DNA of 64,000 bases from contig JAWPML010000001.1 of NCBI GenBank assembly GCA_033344915.1, positions 3,614,263-3,678,262 on the forward strand. Direction: 5' to 3'. This DNA comes from Acidimicrobiales bacterium (lineage in GTDB: Bacteria > Actinomycetota > Acidimicrobiia > Acidimicrobiales > Aldehydirespiratoraceae). Made by a program: the position numbers and the translations under genes. Under the pieces are notes generated by a model. It did no database searches. It had not been told where the DNA came from and worked only from the letters and a program-made list of their open reading frames with translations. Shown here in pieces: positions 33,558 to 42,138 of the stretch (its first letter is position 1; each line of letters begins with the position of its first letter).

Positions 33558-36122
33558 TCAGTCGGCCGGCCGGACGGGGCGTTGCCAGACGTCGGGGTCC
33601 AGGTCGGTCTTCCCCCGGTCGGCGCGGAGCTCGGCCGCCTGCGTCTCGAGCGTCGCGCAGCGGGCGCGGGCGTCGACGTAGCGGCGGTACGCCGCAGCCG
33701 CGTCGCGGTCGATGTCTTCGAGGCGGGTCTCCATCGTTTCTCGGTCCGTTCCCTCGTCGGCGCGGTCGAGCTGCACCCGAAGCGACTCGGCCTCCACGAG
33801 CAGGCGGGCCGCCTCGGCATCGAGATCGGCGACCCACCGGCGGGCCTGTTCGGCCTGGTCCTCGGCGTGGGCGAGGGCGGCGAGATCCGCGTCGTCCGGC
33901 TCGGCGTCGAGCTCGACCTCCTCGGAGGCGAGAATCATCACCGCCAGCGGCAGGCTCTCGACGAGCATGCCGAGCGGCGTCTCGAACGGCCCGATCGCCG
34001 CGCCGTGGCGAACCCGGAGCGGGGCGAGCGCCAGGGTCGCCGCCCCGAGCGCGGTGGTGAACGCGGCCGGCGTGGGATCGACGGGGCGGACCTCGGCGGA
34101 GATGCGGGCCTGGTCGAGGAGTTGGGCGACCCGTTCGGGCTCGTGGGCGTCGTCGCCGCTGGGCACGTGGACGATCACCCGGGCGGCGGCCCAATCCGGG
34201 CTGCGCTGACAGAGCCAACCGAGCAGGGTGATGAGCTGGCCGACCTGGTCGTCACTCCACCACAACGCGATCGTGCGGTCGGCCGGAGCGGTTGCCTCGA
34301 AGCGCGTCCAGGCGTCGTCGCGGACGTTGACGACCGCGACGTTGGCGCCGAACCGCTGGCTCTGTTGCAGCATGGATCCGTAGGCCTTGCGATCGGCCTC
34401 GGAGCCACGCAGGTCGCGCACCCCGAACACGGTCAGGTTCGGTTTCAGGTTTCCGATGCCGTGCGTCTGGACGAGCGCCTGCACCCCGGAGGCGTCGTCC
34501 TGCACCGTGATCACCCGGGCGAACGCGCCGGGGACGACCTCTCCGACCTCGGCCCGCAGGTCGGCCTCGATCTCGCGGGCCTGACGCCGCCAGATCGGGC
34601 CCGTTCCCTCGAGGATGCGCACCGCGGTGAGGAACCCCGAGCCGCCCTCGAGCCACGACGAGATGGTCATCATCCGCCGTCGGCTCGTCGGATCGCGAGG
34701 GACGAAGGCGAGGATGCAGGGCCGCCAGTCGCGTGATCCGACCGGTTCCTCGGCGAGCGACTGGAGATGGTGGCGAGCCCGTGTGTAGTGGTGAGCGCCG
34801 GAGCTGTCGACCCAACGGTCGGGGACGTCGCGCTGGCCGAGATAGGCGTAGAGGAGCAGGAGCACCAGGCCCGCGAGCACGCCGGCGGTCGGATTGATGG
34901 CGAGGATCGCGCCACCACACGCGAGGGTGCCCGCGAGGCTCGCCCGATGATCCCCCCACCGGAAGCGGGGCCGGAACGAGGTGCTCCCGGCCCGCATCTC
35001 GTAGTAGGTGGCGTAGTTGATCATCCCGTAGCTCGCGAGGAAGAACATCGAGATCAGCGGCGCGATCGCGTTCAGGTCGCCGGCCGCGACGGTGATGAGC
35101 GCGATGACGAGGCTGATGCCGAGGGCGCGCCGGGGGTTGCTCGCGGGGCCGGCGCCGACGGCGAAGACCTCGAGGCGGGGCAGGACCCGATCCTCGCCGA
35201 GGCGCTGGAGGACCCGCGGCCCGCCGAGCGTGGAGGCCAACGCGGACGAGAGCGTCGCCGCGAGCACGCCGACGAGCATCGTCCATCCGGCGACGGACAG
35301 GTCCCCCATGATGGTGGACGTCTCGGCTGCCAGCGTGGCGAGCGGTGTCGTGCCGGCGAGGAGGAACATCGCCCCCAGGTAGACCACGGTCGACAGGCCG
35401 ACGGCGGCGAAGGTGCCCCGTGTGATCGACTGGCTCGGGTTGCGCAGGTCGCCGGACATCGCGACGCCCTGACTGAAGCCCGTGACGGCCGGGAAGAAGA
35501 TCGCGAACGCCTCCCAGAAGCCGACGCCGCTGTCCGGCGCGCCCCAGCTGTCGGCGAGACGATCGGTGTCGAAGTCGCCGGCCGCCCCGAAGAAGAAGGA
35601 CACGAGAGCGATGATGAGGAGCGCCATCACGAGGTACTGGAGTCGCGTGGCGAGGTCGGCGCCGACGTAGCCGATGGCGCCGAGGACCAGCACGAGACCC
35701 GCCGCGATCAGCCGGATCGCAAGTTGGTTGTCGTGACCGAGCGCGGCGATGACCGCCTCGGCGAAGCCGATCGCGTAGAACGCGATCGACACCGAGATGG
35801 CGAGATAGAGCACGATGCCGACCGCGCCACCGAACTCGATGCCGAGCGTGCGCGAGATGAGGAAGTACTCGCCGCCCCCGCCGACCCGCATGTTCGTCGC
35901 GACGACGGCCAGCGAGATGCTCGTCAGCACCGACACCGAGGTGGCGAGGGCGAGGATGAGCAGCCCCTTGGTGAGCCCGACGGACCCCACCACGTAGGCG
36001 ACGCGCAGGAACAGGACGAGGCCGAGGATCGTGAGGATGCTCGGCGTGAACACGCCGCCGAAGGTTCCGAGCGTGCCCAGGGTCGGCGACGCAGGTGCCG
36101 CTCCGTTGTTGCGTCCGGTCAT
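33558..36122 (-). CDS. Amino acid permease / cation-chloride cotransporter-like protein
   Basis: 854 residues. Twelve or so membrane segments fill residues 1-475, starting with PSILTILGLVLFLRVAYVVG and continuing through MSGDLRNPSQSITRGTFAA, the segment conserved in APC/SLC12 transporters. The C-terminal 380 residues are cytoplasmic: an SLC12-like alpha/beta domain (ILAFVPRDPTSRRR, TVFGVRDLRGSEAD, IALWWSDDQVGQL) and finally a coiled-coil region (AEQARRWVADLDAEAARLL). The layout resembles cation-chloride cotransporters more than plain amino acid permeases. Substrate unproven. Confidence 0.8.
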   Translation of the reverse strand: MTGRNNGAAPASPTLGTLGTFGGVFTPSILTILGLVLFLRVAYVVGSVGLTKGLLILALATSVSVLTSISLAVVATNMRVGGGGEYFLISRTLGIEFGGAVGIVLYLAISVSIAFYAIGFAEAVIAALGHDNQLAIRLIAAGLVLVLGAIGYVGADLATRLQYLVMALLIIALVSFFFGAAGDFDTDRLADSWGAPDSGVGFWEAFAIFFPAVTGFSQGVAMSGDLRNPSQSITRGTFAAVGLSTVVYLGAMFLLAGTTPLATLAAETSTIMGDLSVAGWTMLVGVLAATLSSALASTLGGPRVLQRLGEDRVLPRLEVFAVGAGPASNPRRALGISLVIALITVAAGDLNAIAPLISMFFLASYGMINYATYYEMRAGSTSFRPRFRWGDHRASLAGTLACGGAILAINPTAGVLAGLVLLLLYAYLGQRDVPDRWVDSSGAHHYTRARHHLQSLAEEPVGSRDWRPCILAFVPRDPTSRRRMMTISSWLEGGSGFLTAVRILEGTGPIWRRQAREIEADLRAEVGEVVPGAFARVITVQDDASGVQALVQTHGIGNLKPNLTVFGVRDLRGSEADRKAYGSMLQQSQRFGANVAVVNVRDDAWTRFEATAPADRTIALWWSDDQVGQLITLLGWLCQRSPDWAAARVIVHVPSGDDAHEPERVAQLLDQARISAEVRPVDPTPAAFTTALGAATLALAPLRVRHGAAIGPFETPLGMLVESLPLAVMILASEEVELDAEPDDADLAALAHAEDQAEQARRWVADLDAEAARLLVEAESLRVQLDRADEGTDRETMETRLEDIDRDAAAAYRRYVDARARCATLETQAAELRADRGKTDLDPDVWQRPVRPAD

Positions 36123-36219
36123 CGAACGACGTGGATCTCGCGCTGACGGGCCCCGGGCATGCACGGAAGATACGCGATGGCGCGCACTCCCGACGCGCGG
36201 ACGGTCGGCGCCCGCGGTT

Positions 36220-37281
36220 TCAGGCCACGATGATGACGGCCTTGCCCCGGATCCGACCGGCCGCGAGATCGTCGATCGCGGTCGCGGCCTCGGCGAGTGG
36301 GTAGGTGCGGTCCACGGGTGCCTCGACCTCGCCGGCGTCGATCAGGTCGCGCAGCGGCTTCCACCGATCGGCGCCCTCGTCGCTCATGAACATGACCAGC
36401 CGCTGCGAGACGAACGGCGAGATGGCGGCGGCCCGGATCGACCGGCCGAATCCGCCCGTGAGCTTGTTGCCGCCCTCACCGCCGACGACGACCAACGTCC
36501 CCTCCGGTGTGAGTGCCTTGCGGAGCCGACGCAGCGGGTTGCGTCCGCCGGTGTCGATGATGAGATCGAACGGTTCCTCGGCGGTGAAGTCGTCGGTGGC
36601 GTAGTCGAGGGCCACGTCGGCGCCGAGCCCGCGGACGTGGTCGGCCTTGGCCGCGCTGGCCACGCCAGTGACGTGGAGCCCGTGGGCATGGGCGATCTGG
36701 GTGGCGAAGCTGCCGACCCCGCCGGACGCGCCCAGGATCAGCACCCGCTGGCCCGGCTTGGCCGCGCCGGCATCGAGCACCGCCTGGGCGGCGGTCGAAC
36801 CGGAGACGGCGATCGTCGCAGCCTGCTCCGGGGTGAGCCTCTCGGGGCGATGGGCGAGCTTGCTCGCCTTCGCGGTGGCGTACTCGGCGAGTGTGCCCAT
36901 GCCGATGCCGTAGACCTCGTCTCCCTCCGCGAAGCCGGTCACGTCGGCGCCGATCCCGACGACCGTGCCCGCCAGGTCGAGCCCGGGCACCGTCTGCTTG
37001 GGCCGGCGGATGCCGAACCCGGCGAGGCGGACCAGGTAGGGGAGCCCGGTCATCAGGTGCCAGGTGCCGCGGTCGACGCCGGCTGCCTTGACGCGCACGA
37101 GCACCTCGTCGGCGTCGATGGTCGGACGCTCGATCTCGGCCACCTCGAGCACGTCGGCGGCGCCGTACCGGTGCTGGACGATCGCTTGCATGGTCTCACG
37201 CTCCGGGGATGTGGCGGTGGTGGATGCCGCGGCGGCGATCGACGCGGCCGAGGCTGCGGTCGTGGCGGTTGTAGCAGACAT
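36220..37281 (-). CDS. NADP-dependent zinc-free alcohol dehydrogenase/quinone oxidoreductase
   Basis: 353 residues from ATG 37281, but the domain begins at MQAIVQHRYGAADVLEVAEI, so the ATG at 37191 (323 residues) may be the true start. The extra N-terminus is Ala/Thr-rich. Medium-chain dehydrogenase with the nucleotide-binding motif LILGASGGVGSFATQIA near residue 180 and no catalytic zinc cysteines. It probably reduces quinones or enones. Divergent from a TetR gene across a double operator, so it is a detoxification gene induced by its ligand. Confidence 0.87.
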   Translation of the reverse strand: MSATTATTAASAASIAAAASTTATSPERETMQAIVQHRYGAADVLEVAEIERPTIDADEVLVRVKAAGVDRGTWHLMTGLPYLVRLAGFGIRRPKQTVPGLDLAGTVVGIGADVTGFAEGDEVYGIGMGTLAEYATAKASKLAHRPERLTPEQAATIAVSGSTAAQAVLDAGAAKPGQRVLILGASGGVGSFATQIAHAHGLHVTGVASAAKADHVRGLGADVALDYATDDFTAEEPFDLIIDTGGRNPLRRLRKALTPEGTLVVVGGEGGNKLTGGFGRSIRAAAISPFVSQRLVMFMSDEGADRWKPLRDLIDAGEVEAPVDRTYPLAEAATAIDDLAAGRIRGKAVIIVA

Positions 37282-37303
37282 GAGTGTTCCTTGCGTTTCA
37301 CTT

Positions 37304-37349
37304 CGTACTTAGTATGGTTGTGTTCGTGCATCCAACCGTACTAAGTACG
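37304..37349. promoter_or_regulatory. Paired TetR operators
   Basis: Two 17-nt arms (37304-37320 and 37333-37349) are reverse complements with one mismatch, separated by 12 bp. Each contains its own small palindrome, TACTTAGTA and TACTAAGTA. This lies between the oxidoreductase and the divergent TetR gene, and looks like two dimer sites. Confidence 0.7.
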
Positions 37350-37351
37350 TC

Positions 37352-38068
37352 ATGTCAAGTGGAACGTCCGCTCGGGTGGCAGCGATGGAGGTCGCGATGA
37401 ACGCGACACAACCAGCGAAGGCGCCGCGACCCCGCCTCAACCGCGAGGTGGTGATCGCCGGCGCGGTGGAGGTCGCCGACGAGATCGGGGTCCATCCGCT
37501 CACGCTGCGAAAGCTCGCCGCCCACCTCGGTGTGAAACCGATGTCGATCTACCACCATGTCGCGAACAAGGACGAGATCCTCGACGGGATGGTCGACGCC
37601 GTCTTCGCCGAGATTCACACGCCGGCCGCCGACGGCGACTGGCGCACCGAGATGGGCACCCGGGCCCGGTCGGCGCGGGAGGCCCTGCGCCGCCACCCCT
37701 GGGCGACCGCCATGCTCGACTCGCGGGCGAACCCGGGGCCGGAGAGCCTTCGCCACAACGACGCCGTCATCGGTTGTCTGCGGGCGAACGGGTTCGATAC
37801 GGCGCTCGTGGCCCACGCCGCCGCGGTGCTCGACGCGTTCATCTTCGGGTTCGCCATCCAGGAGGCGTCGCTTCCCGGGCAGGGCGGCGAGGAACTGGTC
37901 GAGCTGGCCGACCACCTGATGGCCCGGTTCGCCGCCGACTACCCGAATCTCGCGTGGTTCACGGCCGAGCACGTCACCCAGCCCGGCTATCACTTCGGCG
38001 CGGAGTTCGAACGGGGGCTGGAGCTCGTCCTTGGCGGCATCGCCGCCCGACTCGGCGCCGGTTCGTGA
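37352..38068 (+). CDS. TetR-family regulator of the adjacent oxidoreductase
   Basis: 238 residues from 37352; in-frame ATGs at 37385 and 37397 (MNATQPAK) are more likely because the operator runs up to 37349. Helix-turn-helix: LRKLAAHLGVKPMSIYHHVAN. The C-terminal domain with VLDAFIFGFAIQEASLPG is TetR_C type. It represses the divergent oxidoreductase by inference from the operators. The next gene starts at the overlapping TGATG. Confidence 0.88.
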   Translation: MSSGTSARVAAMEVAMNATQPAKAPRPRLNREVVIAGAVEVADEIGVHPLTLRKLAAHLGVKPMSIYHHVANKDEILDGMVDAVFAEIHTPAADGDWRTEMGTRARSAREALRRHPWATAMLDSRANPGPESLRHNDAVIGCLRANGFDTALVAHAAAVLDAFIFGFAIQEASLPGQGGEELVELADHLMARFAADYPNLAWFTAEHVTQPGYHFGAEFERGLELVLGGIAARLGAGS

Positions 38069-38448
38069 TGGCCGGGTGGAACCTGGCGCTCCGATTCCTG
38101 CTCGAGCTCGCCGCGCTCGTCGGGATCGCGATGCTGGCGTGGGACGCGGGTGATGGCGTCGTGGGTGTCGTTGCCGTGGTGATCGCCCCCGTTCTCGCCG
38201 CCACGGCGTGGGGGGTGTTCAACGTGCCCGGCGATCCGAGCCGGTCCGGTCGTGCGCCCGTCGTCGTCCATGGGTTGGTGCGCCTGGCCATCGAGCTGGC
38301 GATCCTCGGGCTCGGGACATGGGGACTCTGGACGGCGTCACCGCTGCTCGGCGTCGTCGTCGCCGTGCTCGTCGTCTTCCACTACGTCGTGTCGTGGCGC
38401 CGCGTCACGTGGTTGCTCGGCCCGGTCCGCGCCCGCGGAGCGAGCTAG
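38068..38448 (+). CDS. YrdB-like membrane protein (DUF2568)
   Basis: 126 residues with four predicted membrane segments (LRFLLELAALVGIAMLAW, VVGVVAVVIAPVLAATAWG, LAIELAILGLGTWGL and LLGVVVAVLVVFHYVVSW). The GVFNVPGDPSRSG loop between the second and third is typical of the DUF2568 family. Function unknown. The ATG overlaps the TetR stop by one base. Confidence 0.75.
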   Translation: MAGWNLALRFLLELAALVGIAMLAWDAGDGVVGVVAVVIAPVLAATAWGVFNVPGDPSRSGRAPVVVHGLVRLAIELAILGLGTWGLWTASPLLGVVVAVLVVFHYVVSWRRVTWLLGPVRARGAS

Positions 38449-38519
38449 CGCCGGCTGGTGCTGCGGCGGTTGTTGGCGAAGTCGAGGACGAGGCAGCGTC
38501 TGCGTAGTTGACTGGCTCC

Positions 38520-38996
38520 GTGGACGACGTGCGACTCGAGGCGATCGATTCGAGCAACTGGCGAGAGGCGCTCGACGTACGGGTGCGCGACGACCAGCTC
38601 GCCTTCGTCGCCGATCATCAGCCCGTCGCCCTCGTCATCCTGGCCAAGTCCTACGTTCGCCCCGGCGGCCGCTCGTGGGAACCCCTTCTCGTGCGAGACC
38701 AGGCTGGGTCGGTCGTCGGCGTCCTGGCCATCGAGCACGGCGAACGCACCTGCGAGTTGCGGAACGTCGCGATCGACCAGGACTCACAGGGTCGTGGTCT
38801 CGGCACCGCAGCGGCACGCGCCGTCATCGAGTGGGTGCGTCGACCGGGTGGGCACTGCCGCGAGCTGGCGGTCTCGGCCCACCCGGACAACACCGCGGCA
38901 CGCCGTGCCTATCGTGCGGCCGGCTTCGGATGGAGCGGCGAGCGCCGCGACGGCGAACCCCTGATGCGGCTCCTCGTGGACCGACCTGCCGAATAG
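38520..38996 (+). CDS. GNAT-family N-acetyltransferase
   Basis: 158 residues from the GTG at 38520 (a TTG at 38508 is also in frame). The acetyl-CoA loop is IDQDSQGRGLGTAAARAVIEW near residue 87, and the family end is SAHPDNTAARRAYRAAGF. The N-terminal half DDQLAFVADHQPVALVILAKS resembles spermidine acetyltransferase-like (BltD) members. Substrate uncertain. About 70 bp follow the DUF2568 gene. Confidence 0.85.
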   Translation: MDDVRLEAIDSSNWREALDVRVRDDQLAFVADHQPVALVILAKSYVRPGGRSWEPLLVRDQAGSVVGVLAIEHGERTCELRNVAIDQDSQGRGLGTAAARAVIEWVRRPGGHCRELAVSAHPDNTAARRAYRAAGFGWSGERRDGEPLMRLLVDRPAE

Positions 38997-39027
38997 CCGG
39001 ACGGCGACCGGATGTGGGCGGTGAGAC

Positions 39028-39507
39028 TCAGCCGGCGCCGACGGGTGGGCCCTGCACCTCGCAGGCGTAGTCGGCCCCGTGGCGCATCAGCTTCTCGATG
39101 TCGGGAGGGGACGGCTCGGGTAGGCCGTCGTGGGTGGCCGGCTCACCAGCGGCAATGTGGAACCCCTCGAATCCGCCGGGTGTGTTGATCTCGAGCAGCC
39201 GCGTGCCCTCCTCCTCGACGCGGAAGGCGTGGGGCACGCCCCGGGAGAGGAAGACGGCCTCACCGGCCTCGAGAACCTGCTCGGTTCGGTCACCCATCGG
39301 GTCGAGCCATGCAGTGATCTTGCCGTCGATCACGTGCAACGTCTGGTCCTCACGCTCGTGGAGATGAACCGGCGTTCCGTAGCCCAGTCGGTGGGTCTGC
39401 TTGCACACCGACAGCGTTCCGCCGGTGTCGGCGGCGGAGACGAGCACCTCCATCAAGAAGCCGTCGAACCAGTACTTCTTGCCCGTCGGGTTCTCGGTCA
39501 CGGTCAT
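39028..39507 (-). CDS. Cupin-domain protein
   Basis: 159 residues. A single cupin barrel with a metal motif in GTPVHLHEREDQTLHVIDG near residue 45, followed by SRGVPHAFRVEEEGTRLLEI. The C-terminus (SPPDIEKLMRHGADYACEVQ) resembles quercetinase-like or other single-cupin proteins. It is divergent from a TetR gene, whose operator lies between the two, so it is probably repressed by that regulator. Confidence 0.82.
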   Translation of the reverse strand: MTVTENPTGKKYWFDGFLMEVLVSAADTGGTLSVCKQTHRLGYGTPVHLHEREDQTLHVIDGKITAWLDPMGDRTEQVLEAGEAVFLSRGVPHAFRVEEEGTRLLEINTPGGFEGFHIAAGEPATHDGLPEPSPPDIEKLMRHGADYACEVQGPPVGAG

Positions 39508-39590
39508 GGCATTGTCCTCTCGGTCCGGCCTCGCAGCGGGGTCGTTCGTGAGACGACTGTATCATGAAGTGGGTGCTTCGCAAGACACGA

Positions 39591-39605
39591 ATCTCATGAT
39601 GAGAT
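39591..39605. promoter_or_regulatory. Putative TetR operator
   Basis: ATCTCA-TGA-TGAGAT, a perfect inverted repeat, lies 13 bp before the TetR GTG start and between it and the divergent cupin gene. It sits in an AT-rich stretch that also looks like the promoter. Confidence 0.6.
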
Positions 39606-39617
39606 AGGATTCTCACA

Positions 39618-40250
39618 GTGGCAGCCCGGCTCAAACAGAAGGCGCGAACCCGTCAGGCGCTCGTCGACGGGGCATCGCAGCTCCTCGACAAGGGCATGGC
39701 CGACCCATCGATGGAGGAGATCGCGGCCGCCGCCGACGTGAGCAGGGCCACCGCGTACCGGTACTTCGACTCTGCGGCCGATGTCGTCTGGCAGGTCCTC
39801 TCCGATCGTGTTCTGACCGACATCGACGAGGCCATGGTGCGCGCCGGAAGCGACCTCATCGCCAGAGTCCTCGCCGCAGAGGACGCCATCAACGGCTACC
39901 TGTTCTCCGACCCCGACGGCGCCCGGGCCTACGAGCGGGCCATGCTCGACCGGAGTATCCGAGGCATCGGAACCGAGTTCGACCGCGCCGCCCGGCGCCT
40001 GCGCTACATCGACGTCGCCCTCGAACCCGTCGTGGACCAGCTCGAGAGCTCCGACTTCCGACGGGTGCGGCACGCGCTCGCCCTCGCCATGGGATCCCAG
40101 GCCGTCCCCGCAATGCTCGACACGTGCCGACTCGATGTCACCGATGCCCGAGACGCGACCCGGTTCGTCTGTCAGACGATCGCGGAAGAGGCCGTCCGGC
40201 TCGCCGATCGGCCACGGGGACAGGCCCACCGGTCGACGCTCGACGGGTAG
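39618..40250 (+). CDS. TetR-family regulator
   Basis: 210 residues from the GTG at 39618. Helix-turn-helix: IAAAADVSRATAYRYFDSAAD near residue 35. The C-terminal ligand domain has no specific family features. It faces the cupin gene across the operator at 39591-39605. No other likely target is near, apart from the tRNA gene downstream. Confidence 0.88.
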   Translation: MAARLKQKARTRQALVDGASQLLDKGMADPSMEEIAAAADVSRATAYRYFDSAADVVWQVLSDRVLTDIDEAMVRAGSDLIARVLAAEDAINGYLFSDPDGARAYERAMLDRSIRGIGTEFDRAARRLRYIDVALEPVVDQLESSDFRRVRHALALAMGSQAVPAMLDTCRLDVTDARDATRFVCQTIAEEAVRLADRPRGQAHRSTLDG

Positions 40251-40280
40251 CCGCGCAACCGCGCTGACATGGGCAATCGG

Positions 40281-40351
40281 AGCGGGTGACGAGAATCGAA
40301 CTCGCGTTCTCAGCTTGGGAAGCTGATGTTCTACCATTGAACTACACCCGC
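40281..40351 (-). tRNA. tRNA-Gly (anticodon CCC)
   Basis: 71 nt with a complete cloverleaf on the minus strand. The acceptor arms GCGGGTG and CACCCGC pair perfectly. The D loop has GTTCAATGGTAGAAC, the anticodon stem is TCAGC/GCTGA with loop TTCCCAA giving anticodon CCC, and the T arm has GAGTTCGATTCTC. CCA is not encoded. It reads GGG codons. Confidence 0.95.
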
Positions 40352-40391
40352 AGTGGCGCCGATCGTAGCGCCCCCGCCGGCCACGACGACA

Positions 40392-40523
40392 CGCAATCTC
40401 TGGACACGAAAGTGTCGCCGAACCCCCGTTTCGCGCCCCCCACCCGCAATCTCTGGTCAGGAAAGTGTCGAATTCGCCCCGTTCGTCGCCGTGCGTTCGA
40501 CCCTTTCGTGACCAGAGATTGCG
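40392..40523. repeat. Three copies of a 26-nt repeat, two direct and one inverted
   Basis: Consensus CGCAATCTCTGG, then two to four variable bases, then GAAAGNGTCG. Copies are at 40392-40417, 40445-40470 and, inverted, at 40498-40523. The second and third form a long hairpin with a 27-nt loop. A further CCAGAGATT fragment is at about 40531-40541. They fill the gap between the tRNA-Gly and the histidine kinase. Likely a small dispersed repeat. Confidence 0.75.
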
Positions 40524-40561
40524 GGTGCGGGGGCCCAGAGATTCCTCTCGGGGGGCGGCGG

Positions 40562-41563
40562 TCAGGGGGTGAGGGGGGAGCGCCAGAGGACGGTGGTGCC
40601 GCCGTCGGGGTGGCGTTCGACGGAGAAGCGGCCGTTCGCCATGCGGGCCCGGTCGGCCATGTTCGTGTGGCCGCTTTGGCGCGTCGGCACGGCGGGGATG
40701 CCGATGCCGTCGTCGCTCACCTCCACGGTGACGTGTCCATCGGTGGCGTTCACCTCGATGGAGGCGGCGTCGGCGTCGGCGTGGCGGGCGACGTTCGTGA
40801 GGCTCTCCCGCGCCACCGCGAGGATGTGTTCCTGGAGCGACTCCGGAACCTGGTCGACCGGGCCGACGAAGGCCACGGAGGGCTCGAAGCCGAGCGACGG
40901 GATCAGGCTGGTGGCGATCTCCACGACCTTGCTGCGGAAGTCGTCCCGGTCGCGGGGGTCCGAGCGCAGGCCGAAGATGAGCTGACGGATCGAGCGGATG
41001 ACGTCGTCGAGCTTCTCGACCCCGGCCTCCATCCGATCGGCCTGTTCGGGATCGCTCATCCCCCCCACCGATGCCTGCAGTGACATCCCGAGCGCGAACA
41101 GCTCCTGGATGACGTTGTCGTGCATGTCCTTGGCGATGCGTTCGTGGTCCTCGGCGAGGATGCGCCGCCGGGCCGATTCGATCTGGCGTTCCTCCGCGGC
41201 AACGGCATCGGTCACGTCGCGGACGGCGGCGATCACGAGATCGTCACCGAGCGGCGACAACGAGATCTGCACGGGGAACAGACTGCCGTCGGCGTGACGG
41301 GCCTCGAGGCGTTGCCCGGATCCCATCGCTCGACGCCGCGGCGCGGCGTGGAAGTCGGCACGCAGTTCCCGATGGTGCCCGGCGACCGACTCGGGGAGCA
41401 GCGCCTCCACCGTCATCTCGTTGAGCCCCTCGCGGTAGCCGAAGAGCAACTCGGCCTGGAGGTTGGCGAGCTGGATCCTGCCCGCGGCGTCCACGAGCAG
41501 CATCGCGTCGGGCACGCTCTCCCACACGCCGCGGGCGTCGAGGCCGTCGAGCGACTCGGTCAC
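40562..41563 (-). CDS. PAS-domain sensor histidine kinase (HisKA_3)
   Basis: 333 residues from the GTG at 41563. A PAS domain spans residues 10-125 (VPDAMLLVDAAGRIQLANLQ). The dimerisation and phosphoacceptor region is HERIAKDMHDNVIQELFALG near residue 140, with the DMHDN box of the NarX/DesK class. A C-terminal HATPase (LTNVARHADADAASIE, EVSDDGIGIP) completes it. No heme-binding GAF as in DosS/DosT is visible. Likely partner of the NarL-type regulator at 42139. Confidence 0.9.
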   Translation of the reverse strand: MTESLDGLDARGVWESVPDAMLLVDAAGRIQLANLQAELLFGYREGLNEMTVEALLPESVAGHHRELRADFHAAPRRRAMGSGQRLEARHADGSLFPVQISLSPLGDDLVIAAVRDVTDAVAAEERQIESARRRILAEDHERIAKDMHDNVIQELFALGMSLQASVGGMSDPEQADRMEAGVEKLDDVIRSIRQLIFGLRSDPRDRDDFRSKVVEIATSLIPSLGFEPSVAFVGPVDQVPESLQEHILAVARESLTNVARHADADAASIEVNATDGHVTVEVSDDGIGIPAVPTRQSGHTNMADRARMANGRFSVERHPDGGTTVLWRSPLTP

Positions 41564-41693
41564 CCCGCCACCGTAGTGCCCGCCGGGTCTGCACCCCTCG
41601 GGACCTTCGACCCTTCGCCGTGGGGCGGATCTGCGAGACGGTGGCCTGCATCCCGTCGTTGGGCGGGCGATCCGTCCGGAAGGGGGCCGACCA

Positions 41694-42122
41694 ATGTGGC
41701 GAGAACGCATCTCGGCCGAGCCGAGCGCATGGCGCGGCACCGCCAACGGACCTCGCGTGCTGGTCGAGCACCACGATCCCAACGTCGGTCTCGCGGTCGG
41801 CGACCTCCTCGCGTCGGAGGGCTACGAGGTGGCGACCTGTGGTGGCCCGGCCGACCGGCGGCCCTGCCCCCTGTCGCGGGGGGACCGGTGTGGCCGGACC
41901 GCGGAGGCCGATGTGGTGCTGTTCGGCCTGGAGGTCGAGGACGAGCTCGATCGTGACGTCCTCGCGAGACTCAAGACCGCGATGCCCGACACGCCGATCG
42001 TCGTCGAGATCCCCACCGCCCGAGTGCCCCTCTACGCGGCGGAACTGGACGGCTGCGTCACGGTTCCCCGACCGATGACCCGCGACGCGTTGCTCGAGGC
42101 CATCGAGCGGTCACTTCGCTGA
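41694..42122 (+). CDS. Degenerate receiver-like protein lacking the phospho-acceptor Asp
   Basis: 142 residues. The beta-alpha pattern of a response-regulator receiver is visible (RVLVEHHDPNVGLAVGDLLAS, then ADVVLFGLEVED, then TPIVVEIPTARVPLYAAE and PRPMTRDALLEAIERSL). The usual DD pair is replaced by EHHD, and the Asp expected near DVVLFGLE is absent, so phosphorylation looks impossible. It lies between kinase and regulator on the opposite strand, tail to tail with the regulator gene (16 bp). Confidence 0.7.
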   Translation: MWRERISAEPSAWRGTANGPRVLVEHHDPNVGLAVGDLLASEGYEVATCGGPADRRPCPLSRGDRCGRTAEADVVLFGLEVEDELDRDVLARLKTAMPDTPIVVEIPTARVPLYAAELDGCVTVPRPMTRDALLEAIERSLR

Positions 42123-42138
42123 CGTCGCCACCGGCGAG

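Noticed and set aside
40392-40523. Possible CRISPR array beside the tRNA
   Set aside because: Only three copies, one inverted, with unequal spacing and no cas genes.
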